Below are positions 20,521-33,700 of a DNA stretch of 64,000 nt, in pieces. Below the pieces are notes generated by a model that did no database searches, was not told where the DNA came from, and worked only from the letters and a program-made list of their open reading frames with translations. Positions within the stretch are counted from its first letter, which is position 1. Every line of letters starts with the position of its first letter. This stretch comes from Harmothoe impar (Eukaryota; Annelida; Polychaeta; Phyllodocida; Polynoidae), in the NCBI GenBank assembly GCA_947462335.1, contig OX381708.1, positions 310,001 to 374,000 of the forward strand, in the 5' to 3' direction. The position numbers were made by a program, and so were the translations under genes.

Positions 20521-23500
20521 ACTAACAGCTCACACGGGGGTCAGCCCGGGACTGAACATGTATAAATAAGACATACTAACAGCTCACACGGGGGTCAGCC
20601 CGGGACTGAACATGTATAAATAAGACATACTAACAGCTCACACGGGGGTCAGCCCGGGACTGGACATGTATAAATAAGACATACTAACAGCTCACACGGG
20701 AGTCAGCCCGGGACTGGACATGTATAAATAAGACATACTAACAGCTCACACGGGGGTCAGCCCGGGACTGAACATGTATAAATAAGACATACTAACAGCT
20801 CACACGGGAGTCAGCCCGGGACTGAACATGTATAAATAAGACATACTAACAGCTCACACGGGGGTCAGCCCGGGACTGAACATGTATAAATAAGACATAC
20901 TAACAGCTCACACGGGGGTCAGCCCGGGACTGAACATGTATAAATAAGACATACTAACAGCTCACACGGGAGTCAGCCCGGGACTGAACATGTATAAATA
21001 AGACATACTAACAGCTCACACGGGGGTCAGCCCGGGACTGGACATGTATAAATAAGACATACTAACAGCTCACACGGGGGTCAGCCCGGGACTGAACATG
21101 TATAAATAAGACATACTAACAGCTCACACGGGGGTCAGCCCGGGACTGAACATGTATAAATAAGACATACTAACAGCTCACACGGGGGTCAGCCCGGGAC
21201 TGAACATGTATAAATAAGACATACTAACAGCTCACACCGGGGTCAGCCCGGGACTGAACATGTATAAATAAGACATACTAACAGCTCACACGGGGGTCAG
21301 CCCGGGACTGGACATGTATAAATAAGACATACTAACAGCTCACACGGGGGTCAGCCCGGGACTGAACATGTATAAATAAGACATACTAACAGCTCACACG
21401 GGAGTCAGCCCGGGACTGGACATGTATAAATAAGACATACTAACAGCTCACACGGGGGTCAGCCCGGGACTGGACATGTATAAATAAGACATACTAACAG
21501 CTCACACGGGGGTCAGCCCGGGACTGAACATGTATAAATAAGACATACTAACAGCTCACACGGGGGTCAGCCCGGGACTGAACATGTATAAATAAGACAT
21601 ACTAACAGCTCACACGGGGGTCAGCCCGGGACTGGACATGTATAAATAAGACATACTAACAGCTCACACGGGAGTCAGCCCGGGACTGGACATGTATAAA
21701 TAAGACATACTAACAGCTCACACGGGAGTCAGCCCGGGACTGAACATGTATAAATAAGACATACTAACAGCTCACACGGGGGTCAGCCCGGGACTGGACA
21801 TGTATAAATAAGACATACTAACAGCTCACACGGGGGTCAGCCCGGGACTGGACATGTATAAATAAGACATACTAACAGCTCACACGGGGGTCAGCCCGGG
21901 ACTGAACATGTATAAATAAGACATACTAACAGCTCACACGGGGGTCAGCCCGGGACTGAACATGTATAAATAAGACATACTAACAGCTCACACGGGGGTC
22001 AGCCCGGGACTGAACATGTATAAATAAGACATACTAACAGCTCACACGGGAGTCAGCCCGGGACTGAACATGTATAAATAAGACATACTAACAGCTCACA
22101 CGGGGGTCAGCCCGGGACTGGACATGTATAAATAAGACATACTAACAGCTCACACGGGAGTCAGCCCGGGACTGGACATGTATAAATAAGACATACTAAC
22201 AGCTCACACGGGAGTCAGCCCGGGACTGAACATGTATAAATAAGACATACTAACAGCTCACACGGGGGTCAGCCCGGGACTGAACATGTATAAATAAGAC
22301 ATACTAACAGCTCACACGGGAGTCAGCCCGGGACTGAACATGTATAAATAAGACATACTAACAGCTCACACAGGGGTCAGCCCGGGACTGGACATGTATA
22401 AATAAGACATACTAACAGCTCACACGGGAGTCAGCCCGGGACTGGACATGTATAAATAAGACATACTAACAGCTCACACGGGGAGTCAGCCCGGGACTGA
22501 ACATGTATAAATAAGACATACTAACAGCTCACACGGGGGTCAGCCCGGGACTGAACATGTATAAATAAGACATACTAACAGCTCACACGGGGGTCAGCCC
22601 GGGACTGAACATGTATAAATAAGACATACTAACAGCTCACACGGGAGTCAGCCCGGGACTGAACATGTATAAATAAGACATACTAACAGCTCACACGGGG
22701 AGTCAGCCCGGGACTGAACATGTATAAATAAGACATACTAACAGCTCACACGGGGGTCAGCCCGGGACTGAACATGTATAAATAAGACATACTAACAGCT
22801 CACACGGGGGTCAGCCCGGGACTGAACATGTATAAATAAGACATACTAACAGCTCACACGGGGGTCAGCCCGGGACTGAACATGTATAAATAAGACATAC
22901 TAACAGCTCACACGGGGGTCAGCCCGGGACTGGACATGTATAAATAAGACATACTAACAGCTCACACGGGGGTCAGCCCGGGACTGGACATGTATAAATA
23001 AGACATACTAACAGCTCACACGGGGGTCAGCCCGGGACTGGACATGTATAAATAAGACATACTAACAGCTCACACGGGGGTCAGCCCGGGACTGGACATG
23101 TATAAATAAGACATACTAACAGCTCACACGGGGGTCAGCCCGGGACTGGACATGTATAAATAAGACATACTAACAGCTCACACGGGGGTCAGCCCGGGAC
23201 TGAACATGTATAAATAAGACATACTAACAGCTCACACGGGAGTCAGCCCGGGACTGAACATGTATAAATAAGACATACTAACAGCTCACACGGGGGTCAG
23301 CCCGGGACTGAACATGTATAAATAAGACATACTAACAGCTCACACGGGAGTCAGCCCGGGACTGAACATGTATAAATAAGACATACTAACAGCTCACACG
23401 GGGGTCAGCCCGGGACTGAACATGTATAAATAAGACATACTAACAGCTCACACGGGGGTCAGCCCGGGACTGAACATGTATAAATAAGACATACTAACAG

Positions 23501-23866
23501 CTCACACGGGGGTCAGCCCGGGACTGAACATGTATAAATAAGACATACTAACAGCTCACACGGGGGTCAGCCCGGGACTGAACATGTATAAATAAGACAT
23601 ACTAACAGCTCACACGGGGATGAGCCCGGGACTGAACATGTATAAATAAGACATACTAACAGCTCACACGGGAGTCAGCCCGGGACTGAACATGTATAAA
23701 TAAGACATACTAACAGCTCACACGGGGATGAGCCCGGGACTGAACATGTATAAATAAGACATACTAACAGCTCACACGAGAGTCAGCCCGGGACTGAACA
23801 TGTATAAATAAGACATACTAACAGCTCACACGGGAGTCATCCCGGGACTGAACATGTATAAATAAG
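20521..23866. repeat. 54-bp satellite array, 62 units
   Basis: The span divided by 54 is 62 units, almost without indels (two units have one extra G). The consensus contains ACTAACAGCTCACACGG, TCAGCCCGGGACTG and ACATGTATAAATAAGACAT. Variation is concentrated at two positions: GGGG or GGAG before TCAGC, and GAAC or GGAC after ACT. The near-perfect homogeneity indicates recent expansion or gene conversion. No open reading frame runs through it. Confidence 0.97.
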
Positions 23867-23869
23867 TGC

Positions 23870-24950
23870 CCTGTATGGGACGCCTCACATTCACGTCTCA
23901 TGAAAGGTTTTAAATTGACAGCCCATTGAGTCGGTATCAGCGCGCTGTGGTCGGCTGTATGTGATGTTTGCTGTTTGTGTGTGTACAGTGCTGTTATAGG
24001 GAAGGTGTTGTAGTTTATTTCATGGTGAATACGGCACTCCCATTGACTTAACCAAGGAAGGCTGTATTTAACACCCCCCATGAAATAACCCTCCCCCGTA
24101 TTTCACGGCCTGCTGAATACAACGGTCAGTATGCTGATGTACTACAAATCCTGTACTCCTATGGAATACAATGTTTTAGTATCACATGGCCTGTGATGAC
24201 ATCATTTGTTCAAATTTGAATGGCCATTTGCAAATTAACATATTTTTAGTAGTATAAAAATAAAGGCAAAGCCCCGTATGCCACTCCTGAAGCGTTCGGC
24301 CTCATGGGATACGGCCCCAGTCTGGGGGTGCAGAGGGCCCCCCCCCCCTCAGGTCGGAAAGTCGCCAAAATTAAGGGGACCATTTTTGTATAGTCTGGGT
24401 ATCTTTATATCTATATCTGGGTCAGGTGACTGTATGCTGATCTGGGCTACATTTAGATAATCCAGATTCACACCGTGCTCCAATACACCACTCACAGGAA
24501 GCAGTACTCTTCTGTCCGTGTCTCATGACATTGTGACAATTGAAACGTCTTTGACCAGCAAGCTTCAAAATGGCTGAAATGGGGGCTATGCACACAAAAG
24601 TTCCAGGGAAATTTGTAAGATATAGTGTTAAAATATCCATTAACATTTTCCGGCATTACTGTGTGCATAGCTGATTCGCGTACTAGCCGCAGCTTCTACA
24701 AGAGAATTTACAATAGGCACAAATACAAGTTTGGCAAGTAACTCGCAGTGCTGCATTCATGCATGGTGCCAACCATACAAGATTAAGTAGAAGCCTTGAG
24801 CAGTTCACCTGTGCAGGTGGTAGTGTAGGGCAGGGAGTAGAGGCCAGTGTTTGAGAACCGCTCAGTGTTATATTAGAATAGGAATACCGTGCTGATAAAC
24901 CGACTCGTGTCAATATTGACGCCAATAAAACAGGTAGGCCTTGTCATGGC
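23870..24950. other. Intergenic DNA without recognised genes
   Basis: No exon or RNA gene recognised. It includes a decayed copy of the palindromic element near 24,731-24,770 (GGCAAGTAACTCGCAGTGCTG). Confidence 0.5.
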
Positions 24951-24954
24951 AACA

Positions 24955-25009
24955 GGTGACCCAATAAAGAGGTGAACATTCACTTCAACTCCATACAATG
25001 AGTGCTGCT
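24955..25009. repeat. Direct repeat flanking the 18-bp array, left
   Basis: About 50 bp (GTGACCCAATAAAGAGGTGA ... GAGTGCTGC) that recurs almost unchanged at 26,393-26,446 on the other side of the 18-bp array. Confidence 0.95.
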
Positions 25010-26250
25010 CCCCTCACCCTGAGCTGCTCCCCTCACCATAAACTGCTCCCCTCACCCTGAGCTGCTCCCCTCACCATGAGCTGCTCCCCTCACCCTGAGC
25101 TGCTCCCCTCACCCTGAGCTGCTCCCCTCACCCTGAGCTGCTCCCCTCACCATAAACTGCTCCCCTCACCCTGAGCTGCTCCCCTCACCATAAACTGCTC
25201 CCCTCACCCTGAGCTGCTCCCCTCACCATGAGCTGCTCCCCTCACCCTGAGCTGCTCCCCTCACCCTGAGCTGCTCCCCTCACCCTGAGCTGCTCCCCTC
25301 ACCATGAGCTGCTCCCCTCACCCTGAGCTGCTCCCCTCACCCTGAGCTGCTCCCCTCACCATGAGCTGCTCCCCTCACCATGAGCTGCTCCCCTCACCCT
25401 CAGCTGCTCCCCTCACCCTCAGCTGCTCCCCTCACCATGAGCTGCTCCCCTCACCATGAGCTGCTCCCCTCACCATGAGCTGCTCCCCTCACCATGAGTT
25501 GCTCCCCTCACCATGAGCTGCTCCCCTCACCATGAGCTGCTCCCCTCACCCTGAGCTGCTCCCCTCACCATGAGCTGCTCCCCTCACCATGAGCTGCTCC
25601 CCTCACCCTGAGCTGCTCCCCTCACCCTGAGCTGCTCCCCCACCATGAGCTGCTCCCCTCACCCTGAGCTGCTGCCCTCACACTGAGCTGCTTCCCTCAC
25701 CCTGGGCTACTCCCCTCACCCTGAGCTGCTCCCCTCACCCTGAGCTGCTGCCCTCACCCTGAGCTGCTGCCCTCACACTGAGCTGCTTCCCTCACCCTGA
25801 GCTGCTCCCCTCACCCTGAGCTGCTCCCCTCACCCTGAGCTGCTCTCCTCACCATGAGCAGCTCCCCTCACCCTGAGCTGCTCCCCTCACCATGAGCTGC
25901 TCTCCTCACCATGAGCTGCTCCCCTCACCCTGGGCTGCTCCCCTCACCATGAGCTGCTCCCCTCACCCTGAGCTGCTCCCCTCACCCTGAGCTGCTCCCC
26001 TCACCATGAGCTGCTCCCCTCACCATGAGCTGCTCCCCTCACCATGAGCTGCTCCCCTCACCCTGGGCTGCTCCCCTCACCATGAGCTGCTCCCCTCACC
26101 CTGAGCTGCTCCCCTCAGCATCAGCTTCTTCCCTCGCCCTCTGCTGCTCCCCTTATCCTGGGCTGCTCCCCTCACCCTGAGCTGCTCCCCTCAGCATCAG
26201 CTTCTTCCCTCGCCCTCTGCTGCTCCCCTTATCCTGGGCTGCCCCCTTCC
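25005..26250. repeat. 18-bp minisatellite (CTGAGCTGCTCCCCTCAC)
   Basis: Roughly 65-70 tandem 18-bp units with CCTGAGC/CATGAGC variants, becoming degenerate after about 26,110. Strongly strand-asymmetric: the plus strand is C-rich and nearly G-poor. Confidence 0.95.
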
Positions 26251-26392
26251 TCACCATGGGCGGCCCCTCTCATCCATGGCTAAATGTCTGTCCTAACCTG
26301 AGTTATTCCCCAACCCATATCCATCATAACATCAACTCCATCTTTCTGCCATGGTGTGGGTGGTAGTGTTGTATTTGATGTTGCTGCAGTGT

Positions 26393-26446
26393 TGGTGACC
26401 CAATAAAGAGGTGAACATTCACTTCAACTCCACACCATGAGTGCTG
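26393..26446. repeat. Direct repeat flanking the 18-bp array, right
   Basis: Second copy of the 24,955-25,009 sequence; it ends at GAGTGCTGC, which is where the array begins on the left side. Confidence 0.95.
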
Positions 26447-26558
26447 CATTACCCCCCCCCCCTGCCCCCCTCTCCCCCCAGGGATCAATGCGGCCATTGT
26501 TTCTACTTTTTACATTCATCATGGCGGCTATTTGTCAGGATGAATCATGTGTCTGCAG

Positions 26559-26601
26559 GTCGCCTCTATCAGCGTGATTTGCGGCATCCCGGTCCTCAAT
26601 G
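26559..26601 (+). CDS. Candidate internal exon of plus-strand gene
   Basis: Acceptor GTGTCTGCAG|GTC and donor AATG|GTAAGC flank 43 bases encoding VASISVICGIPVLN, phase 0 in and 1 out, which fits the exon at 41,643 (G|CA gives Ala). The same stretch can also be read as a first exon from the ATG at 26,540 (frame MNHVSAGRLYQRDLRHPGPQ), but that phase (2) does not fit the next candidate exon. No homology is recognised, and the 15-kb gap to the next exon lowers confidence. Confidence 0.3.
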
Positions 26602-26914
26602 GTAAGCAGTATTTCACAATTGACAAATCAAATTTGGAATTTAAAACAAGGAAAAAATAGATGAATCCCAATTATGTCGTAAATAGTAGAACAAACACGG
26701 TCGGCAAACCACAAGAGGCACACAGCGCCACCTGCCACAAATACCGGGAACCACCGTCACTAATTCCTGCTGAGTGCCAGTTAAGCCGCACCAAATTAGT
26801 ACCTCAACTTTTTATAGGCGACTTGCCGTGAAGGTACCTTTGTGAGGGCTGCATAGTGCTTTAACAAATTATGTCTTTTCTTGTCTTGCATTTAGCTTTT
26901 TTCAAACATCTTGC

Positions 26915-26998
26915 TGACCCTAGAGGGTTGATATTCTCCCGTAGGGTCACCATGATGTAGCCTTGGTGAGTAGACTTCATGCATCATGCCGACAAAGG
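26915..26998. mobile_element. Dispersed palindromic element, partial copy
   Basis: GCTGACCCTAGAGGGTTGAT, CTCCCGTAGGGTCACCATGA, then TTCATGCATCATGCCGAC; the right half of the element. Confidence 0.7.
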
Positions 26999-27184
26999 GG
27001 ATGCCGGCACAGTAAAGCCCTATGCGGTGCCTAAAGGATAGGAACTAAAACCGGCTTAAATTGTGCCTTATTTCAGGCGGGCCGTGCACTCTGACTGAAA
27101 TAATCAATGTCCTTGTACAAACACGGCACGCTGATCTTTGTGGAGGCGCGTGTTTGTCTTACTCCGTCAATGTTATGTAAATCT

Positions 27185-30100
27185 GGCAGCCCTGCCTGAC
27201 ACACTGTCACAGCCACCTGAGTAATGCATCTACCTGACACACAGCTACCTGAGTAATGCATCTACCTGACACACTGTCACAGCTACCTGAGTAATGCATC
27301 TACCTGACACACAGCTACCTGAGTAATGCATCTACCTGTCACAGCTACCTGAGTAATGCATCTACCTGACACACTGTCACAGCTACCTGAGTAATGCATC
27401 TACCTGACACACAGCTACCTGAGTAATGCATCTACCTGACACACAGCTACCTGAGTAATGCATCTACCTGACACACAGCTACCTGAGTAATGCATCTACC
27501 TGACACACAGCAACCTGAGTAATGCATCTACCTGACACACAGCTACCTGAGTAATGCATCTACCTGACACACAGCTACCTGAGTAATGCATCTACCTGAC
27601 ACACAGCTACCTGAGTAATGCATCTACCTGACACACAGCTACCTGAGTAATGCATCTACCTGACACACAGCTGCCTGAGTGATGCATCTACCTGACACAC
27701 AGCTACCTGAGTGATGCATCTACCTGACACACTGTCACAGCTACCTGAGTAATGCATCTACCTGACACACAGCTACCTGAGTAATGCATCTACCTGACAC
27801 ACAGCTACCTGAGTAATGCATCTACCTGACACACAGCTACCTGAGTAATGCATCTACCTGACACACTGTCACAGCTACCTGAGTAATGCATCTACCTGAC
27901 ACAGCTACCTGAGTAATGCATCTACCTGACACACAGCTACCTGAGTAATGCATCTACCTGACACACTGTCACAGCTACCTGAGTAATGCATCTACCTGAC
28001 ACACTGTCACATCTACCTGAGTAATGCATCTACCTGACACACTGTCACAGCTACCTGAGTAATGCATCTACCTGACACACAGCTACCTGAGTAATGCATC
28101 TACCTGACACACTGTCACAGCTACCTGAGTAATGCATCTACCTGACACACAGCAACCTGAGTAATGCATCTACCTGACACACAGCTACCTGAGTAATGCA
28201 TCTACCTGACACACTGCCACAGCTACCTGAGTAATGCATCTACCTGACACAGTCACAGCTACCTGAGTAATGCATCTACCTGACACACAGCTACCTGAGT
28301 AATGCATCTACCTGACACACAGCTACCTGAGTAATGCATCTACCTGACACAGTGTCACAGCTACCTGAGTAATGCATCTACCTGACACACTGTCACAGCT
28401 ACCTGAGTAATGCATCTACCTGACACACAGCTACCTGAGTAATGCATCTACCTGACACACAGCTACCTGAGTAATGCATCTACCTGACATACTGTCACAG
28501 CTACCTGAGTAATGCATCTACCTGACACACTGTCACAGCTACCTGAGTAATGCATCTACCTGACACACTGTCACAGCTACCTGAGTAATGCATCTACCTG
28601 ACACTGTCACAGCTACCTGAGTAATGCATCTACCTGACATACTGTCACAGCTACCTGAGTAATGCATCTACCTGACACACTGTCACAGCTACCTGAGTAA
28701 TGCATCTACCTGACACACAGCTACCTGAGTAATGCATCTACCTGACACACAGCTACCTGAGTAATGCATCTACCTGACACACAGCTACCTGAGTAATGCA
28801 TCTACCTGACACACAGCTACCTGAGTAATGCATCTACCTGACACACTGTCACAGCTACCTGAGTAATGCATCTACCTGACACACAGCTACCTGAGTAATG
28901 CATCTACCTGACACACAGCTACCTGAGTGATGCATCTACCTGACACACAGCTACCTGAGTAATGCATCTACCTGACACACTGTCACAGCTACCTGAGTAA
29001 TGCATCTACCTGACACACAGCTACCTGAGTAATGCATCTACCTGACACAGCTACCTGAGTAATGCATCTACCTGACACACTGTCACAGCTACCTGAGTAA
29101 TGCATCTACCTGACACACTGTCACAGCTACCTGAGTAATGCATCTACCTGACACACTGTCACAGCTACCTGAGTAATGCATCTACCTGACACACTGTCAC
29201 AGCTACCTGAGTAATGCATCTACCTGACACACAGCTACCTGAGTAATGCATCTACCTGACACACAGCTACCTGAGTAATGCATCTACCTGACACACAGCT
29301 ACCTGAGTAATGCATCTACCTGACACACAGCTACCTGAGTAATGCATCTACCTGACACACTGCTACCTGAGTAATGCATCTACCTGACACACTGTCACAG
29401 CTACCTGAGTAATGCATCTACCTGACACACAGCTACCTGAGTAATGCATCTACCTGACACACAGCTACCTGAGTAATGCATCTACCTGACACACTGCTAC
29501 CTGAGTAATGCATCTACCTGACACACAGCTACCTGAGTAATGCATCTACCTGACACACAGCTACCTGAGTAATGCATCTACCTGACACACTGCTACCTGA
29601 GTAATGCATCTACCTGACACACAGCTACCTGAGTAATGCATCTACCTGACACACAGCTACCTGAGTAATGCATCTACCTGACACACAGCTACCTGAGTAA
29701 TGCATCTACCTGACACACTGCTACCTGAGTAATGCATCTACCTGACACACAGCTACCTGAGTAATGCATCTACCTGACACACAGCTACCTGAGTAATGCA
29801 TCTACCTGACACACTGCTACCTGAGTAATGCATCTACCTGACACACAGCTACCTGAGTAATGCATCTACCTGACACACAGCTACCTGAGTAATGCATCTA
29901 CCTGACACACAGCTACCTTAGTAATGCATCTACCTGACACACATCTACCTGAGTGATGCATCTACCTGACACACAGCTACCTGAGTAATGCATCTACCTG
30001 ACACACAGCTACCTGAGTAATGCATCTACCTGACACACAGCTACCTGAGTAATGCATCTACCTGACACACAGCTACCTGAGTTATGCATCTACCTGACAC

Positions 30101-30562
30101 ACAGCTACCTGAGTAATGCATCTACCTGATACACAGCTACCTGAGTAATGCATCTACCTGACACACAGCTACCTGAGTAATGCATCTACCTGACACAGTG
30201 TCACAGCTACCTGAGTAATGCATCTACCTGACACACTGTCACAGCTACCTGAGTAATGCATCTACCTGACACACTGTCACAGCTACCTGAGTAATGCATC
30301 TACCTGACACACTGTCACAGCTACCTGAGTAATGCATCTACCTGACACACTGTCACAGCTACCTGAGTAATGCATCTACCTGACACACAGCTACCTGAGT
30401 AATGCATCTACCTGACACACTGCTACCTGAGTAATGCATCTACCTGTCACACTGTCACAGCTACCTGAGTAATGCATCTACCTGACACACTGTCACATCT
30501 ACCTGAGTAATGCATCTACCTGACACACAGCTACCTGAGTAATGCATCTACCTGACACACAG
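27185..30562. repeat. Mixed 32/38-bp satellite array, about 100 units
   Basis: Two unit types share AGCTACCTGAGTAATGCATC and TACCTGACACA. The long type has an extra TGTCAC before AGCTACC (38 against 32 bp), plus rarer shorter forms (ACACTGCTACC). The types alternate irregularly. TCTACCTG/GCTACCTG half-repeats within each unit suggest an ancestral shorter unit. Confidence 0.96.
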
Positions 30563-30685
30563 GTGTATGTCCATGTGGCGGCATGATGCACCAATGCAGC
30601 CTTGTACCACTACCTTCCTACGTGTCCACCAACAGGTGTATGTCCATGTGTCGGCATGATGCACCAATGCAGCCTTGAATCTCTA
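30563..30685. repeat. Two direct copies of a palindromic-element fragment
   Basis: GTGTATGTCCATGTG(G/T)CGG followed by CATGATGCACCAATGCAGCC occurs twice, about 70 bp apart, joining the satellite to the next array. Confidence 0.8.
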
Positions 30686-30749
30686 CCTTCCTGCATCTAC
30701 CATCATGCCACAACAAATAGCCCTATTTCCGTATCCTCACACCACCTCT

Positions 30750-32460
30750 CAAATTCAAGTTCAACGTACCCTTTTATATTTGTCTGATCTCTTAGCCTTC
30801 ATACATGCCAATACAGGGAATCTATTGCTAAATTACCATGGAGAGATATTGTAATCTTTTGCAATATTTAGTTTATATAAATACCATTTCATATTTTAAG
30901 CATGACACACCAAATAGTCATATTTCAAAAAAAAAAAAACCACCCCTTAAATTCAAGTTCAACGTACCCTTTTATATTTGTCTGATCTCTAAGCCTTTAT
31001 ACATGCCAATAAAGCGAACCTATTGCTAAATTACCATGGAGAGATATTGCTATCTTTTGCAATATTTAGTTCATATAAGTAGTGTGAACCATTTCATATT
31101 TTAAGCATGGCACACCTAATAGTCATATTTCCAAACCCATATATACCGCCTCTTGAATTCAAGTTTAACGTACCCTTTTATATTTGTCTGATCTCTAAGC
31201 CTTTGTCCATGCCAATACAGGGAACCTATTGCTGAATTACCATGGAGAGATATTGTTATCTTTCACAATATTCAATTCCTAAAAGCAGTGTGAACCATTT
31301 CATACTATAAGCATGACATAGCAAATAGTCATATTTCCGTGCCCCCACACCAACCCTTAAATTCAAGTTCAACGTTCTCTTTTATATTTGTCTGATCTCT
31401 TAGCCTTTATGCATGCCAATACAGGAAATCTATTGCTAAATTACCATGGAGAGATATTGTTATCTTTTACAATATTTAGTTTATTAAAATACCATTTCAT
31501 ATTTTAAGCATGGCACACCAAATAGTCATATTTCCAAATCCTCATATACCACCCCTTAAACTTGAGTTCAACGTACCCTTTTATATTTGTCTGATCTCTA
31601 AGCTTTTATACATGCCAATACAGGGAACCTATTGCTAAATTACCATGGAGAGATATTGTAATCTTTTGCAATATTTAGTTTATATAAATACCATTTCATA
31701 TTTTAAGCATGACACACCAAATAGTCATATTTCAACAAAAAACAAAAAAACACCCCTTAAATTCAAGTTCAACGTACCCTTTTATATTTGTCTGATCTCT
31801 AAGCCTTTATACATGCCAATAAAGCGAACCTATTGCTAAATTACCATGGAGAGATATTGCTATCTTTTGCAATATTTCGTTCATATAAGTAGTGTGAACT
31901 ATTTCATATTTTAAGCATGGCACACCTAATAGTCATATTTCCAAACCCATATATACCGCCTCTTGAATTCAAGTTCAACGTACCCTTTTATATTTGTCTG
32001 ATCTCTAAGCCTTTGTCCATGCCAATACAGGGAACCTATTGCTAAATTACCATGGAGAGATATTGTTATCTTTCACAATATTCAGTTCATAAAAGCAGTG
32101 TGAACCATTTCATACTATAAGCATGACATAGCAAATAGTCATATTTCCGTGCCCCCCCGACCCCCCCACCAACCCTTAAATTCAAGTTCAACGTTCTCTT
32201 TTATATTTGTCTGATCTCTAAGCCTTTATGCATGCCAATAGAGGGGATCTAATGCTAAATTACCATGGAGAGATATTGCTATCTTTTACAATATTTAGTT
32301 TTTATAAGTAGTTTGAACCATTTCATATTTTGAGCATGACATAGCAAAATGTCATATTTCCGCACCCTCACACCCTTTGAATTCAAATTCAAAACAGCCT
32401 TTTGTATTCCTCCAATCTCTAAGTCTTTATATATGCCATTGCTAAATTACCATGCACAGA
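30750..32460. repeat. About 200-bp satellite with four-monomer higher-order repeat
   Basis: The landmark CCATGGAGAGATATTG has its ATG at 30,838, 31,036, 31,242, 31,446, 31,645, 31,846, 32,052 and 32,266, with a degenerate one at 32,452, so monomers are 186-214 bp. Monomers 1-3 match monomers 5-7 (807-810 bp apart) much better than their neighbours: monomers 1 and 5 share the same A-rich insert, 2 and 6 the same ATATATACCGCCTC, 3 and 7 the same CATACTATAAGCATGACATA. This is a higher-order repeat. Confidence 0.93.
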
Positions 32461-32504
32461 TATTGTTGGCTGTAGTCAGCTATCATGCTGACCTATACGG
32501 TTTG

Positions 32505-32575
32505 ATACACTCACCCTTTAAGGGCCCCATAGTACATGCCCTTGGTCGTCATGAATGCAGCCCTGGCGACTCAGA
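32505..32575. repeat. Palindromic element fragment
   Basis: GCCCTTGGTCGTCATGAATG and CAGCCCTGGCGAC match one half of the dispersed element. Confidence 0.75.
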
Positions 32576-33004
32576 GAAGCAAGGCTATTGTTTATATATA
32601 TTCAACAGCTTGTCTGTTTTCAATCATCTGGAAACCACTTGAATTAAAAGAAGATCACAAAAAAGGTTTACATGACAAAATTTATTCACACAAACTTGAT
32701 AAAACATGTTGATGAAGCACTTGCTACAGTATGTCTAAAGTTGTTAAACTGATGATATTCTTTAGTCCTCTCATCAGAGTATACCCATGAATATATACAG
32801 AGTCTCCATCACCATGTATAATAGCCTGTATACGTGGAGGGTGGAGTGCATTGGGCTTCATGACAAATGGCCATGTTCTACAATTGATGTGCATGTCACC
32901 ACATTTGCTACCTCCTCCAAGAAGAATGTCTTAGAACTGCAGTAGTCCACAGTAGCCTTGCGTGGCTGTCCCCCCATCCCGCACCACCAGCACGGCCAGC
33001 CAAG

Positions 33005-33100
33005 CCTGACCCACTGCATTCATGCATCATGCTGACCCTGCTGGAGTGTATCAACCCCCTGTAGGTTAGGCATGATGCATGAATGCAGCACTGGCTATAA
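33005..33100. mobile_element. Dispersed palindromic element, copy
   Basis: TGCATTCATGCATCATGC (33,015) and GCATGATGCATGAATGCAGC (33,070) are inverted complements separated by GACCCTGCTGGAGTG ... CCCTGTAGG. This is the clearest paired-arm copy of the family. Confidence 0.8.
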
Positions 33101-33564
33101 AGGATTGTAGTGCATTCCATGTCGAAAGTTTAGATTTCGATGCTCAATGTGCGACCAGTGATATCCAGTGTATAGCATAAGACATGCAGTCAAGTTCCCA
33201 GAAAGCTCAAGAACAGTCCGATCGACTAGCTGTAAAAGCTTGCACAAAAATCAGAGTGTGGGCAACGCTGCTAAATTGTCCCAAGGGATGATAAACACAG
33301 TCCCTCACCGTGGTGACAAAAAAACTGTGTCACAGGTGGTGAAAAAGGAGACAATTAGGACTTTGAAACCAACTTAGTGTTGGGTTCCCTCAGTAGAATC
33401 CTTAATAACGGTTCGATTGCAAAACCCTGAAAACTGACATGTAGCCAGGACCCCTGGCAACAGGCCCTGATGCAGAGACATGGGCTGTGACCATTTCCCT
33501 AGCTGCAGCAACCATAAGCGCAATTGTCGGGCAATTGACAGACTGTGGAAGAGACCTTTCCACA

Positions 33565-33700
33565 GGTTTTAATTGTGCCCTTAGTCGTCATGTTGCATGA
33601 ATGCAGCCCTGGCGGGTAACTCGACATTGCTGCATTCAAGCATCATGCTGACCCTACAGGGTTAAGACACTCCCGAAGGGTCGGCATGATGCAGCGACGT
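33565..33700. mobile_element. Dispersed palindromic element, copy
   Basis: Order of motifs: GTGCCCTTAGTCGTCATG, TGCATGAATGCAGCCCTGG, CGGGTAACTCG, TGCTGCATTCAAGCATCATG, GACCCTACAGGGTTAAGACA, TCCCGAAGGGTCGGCATGAT. It shows the full element with a central hairpin and a second inverted CCCTACAGGG/CCGAAGGG part. Confidence 0.8.

Noticed and set aside
20521..23866. CRISPR-like regular array
   Set aside because: Whole 54-bp units repeat with no unique spacers, and the DNA is eukaryotic; it is a satellite.
26540..26601. First coding exon from ATG at 26,540
   Set aside because: Attractive peptide, but its phase (2) does not fit any downstream exon candidate; kept only as an alternative.
27185..30562. 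CRISPR-like array of short repeats
   Set aside because: The segments between shared motifs are themselves repeats of two length types, not unique spacers.
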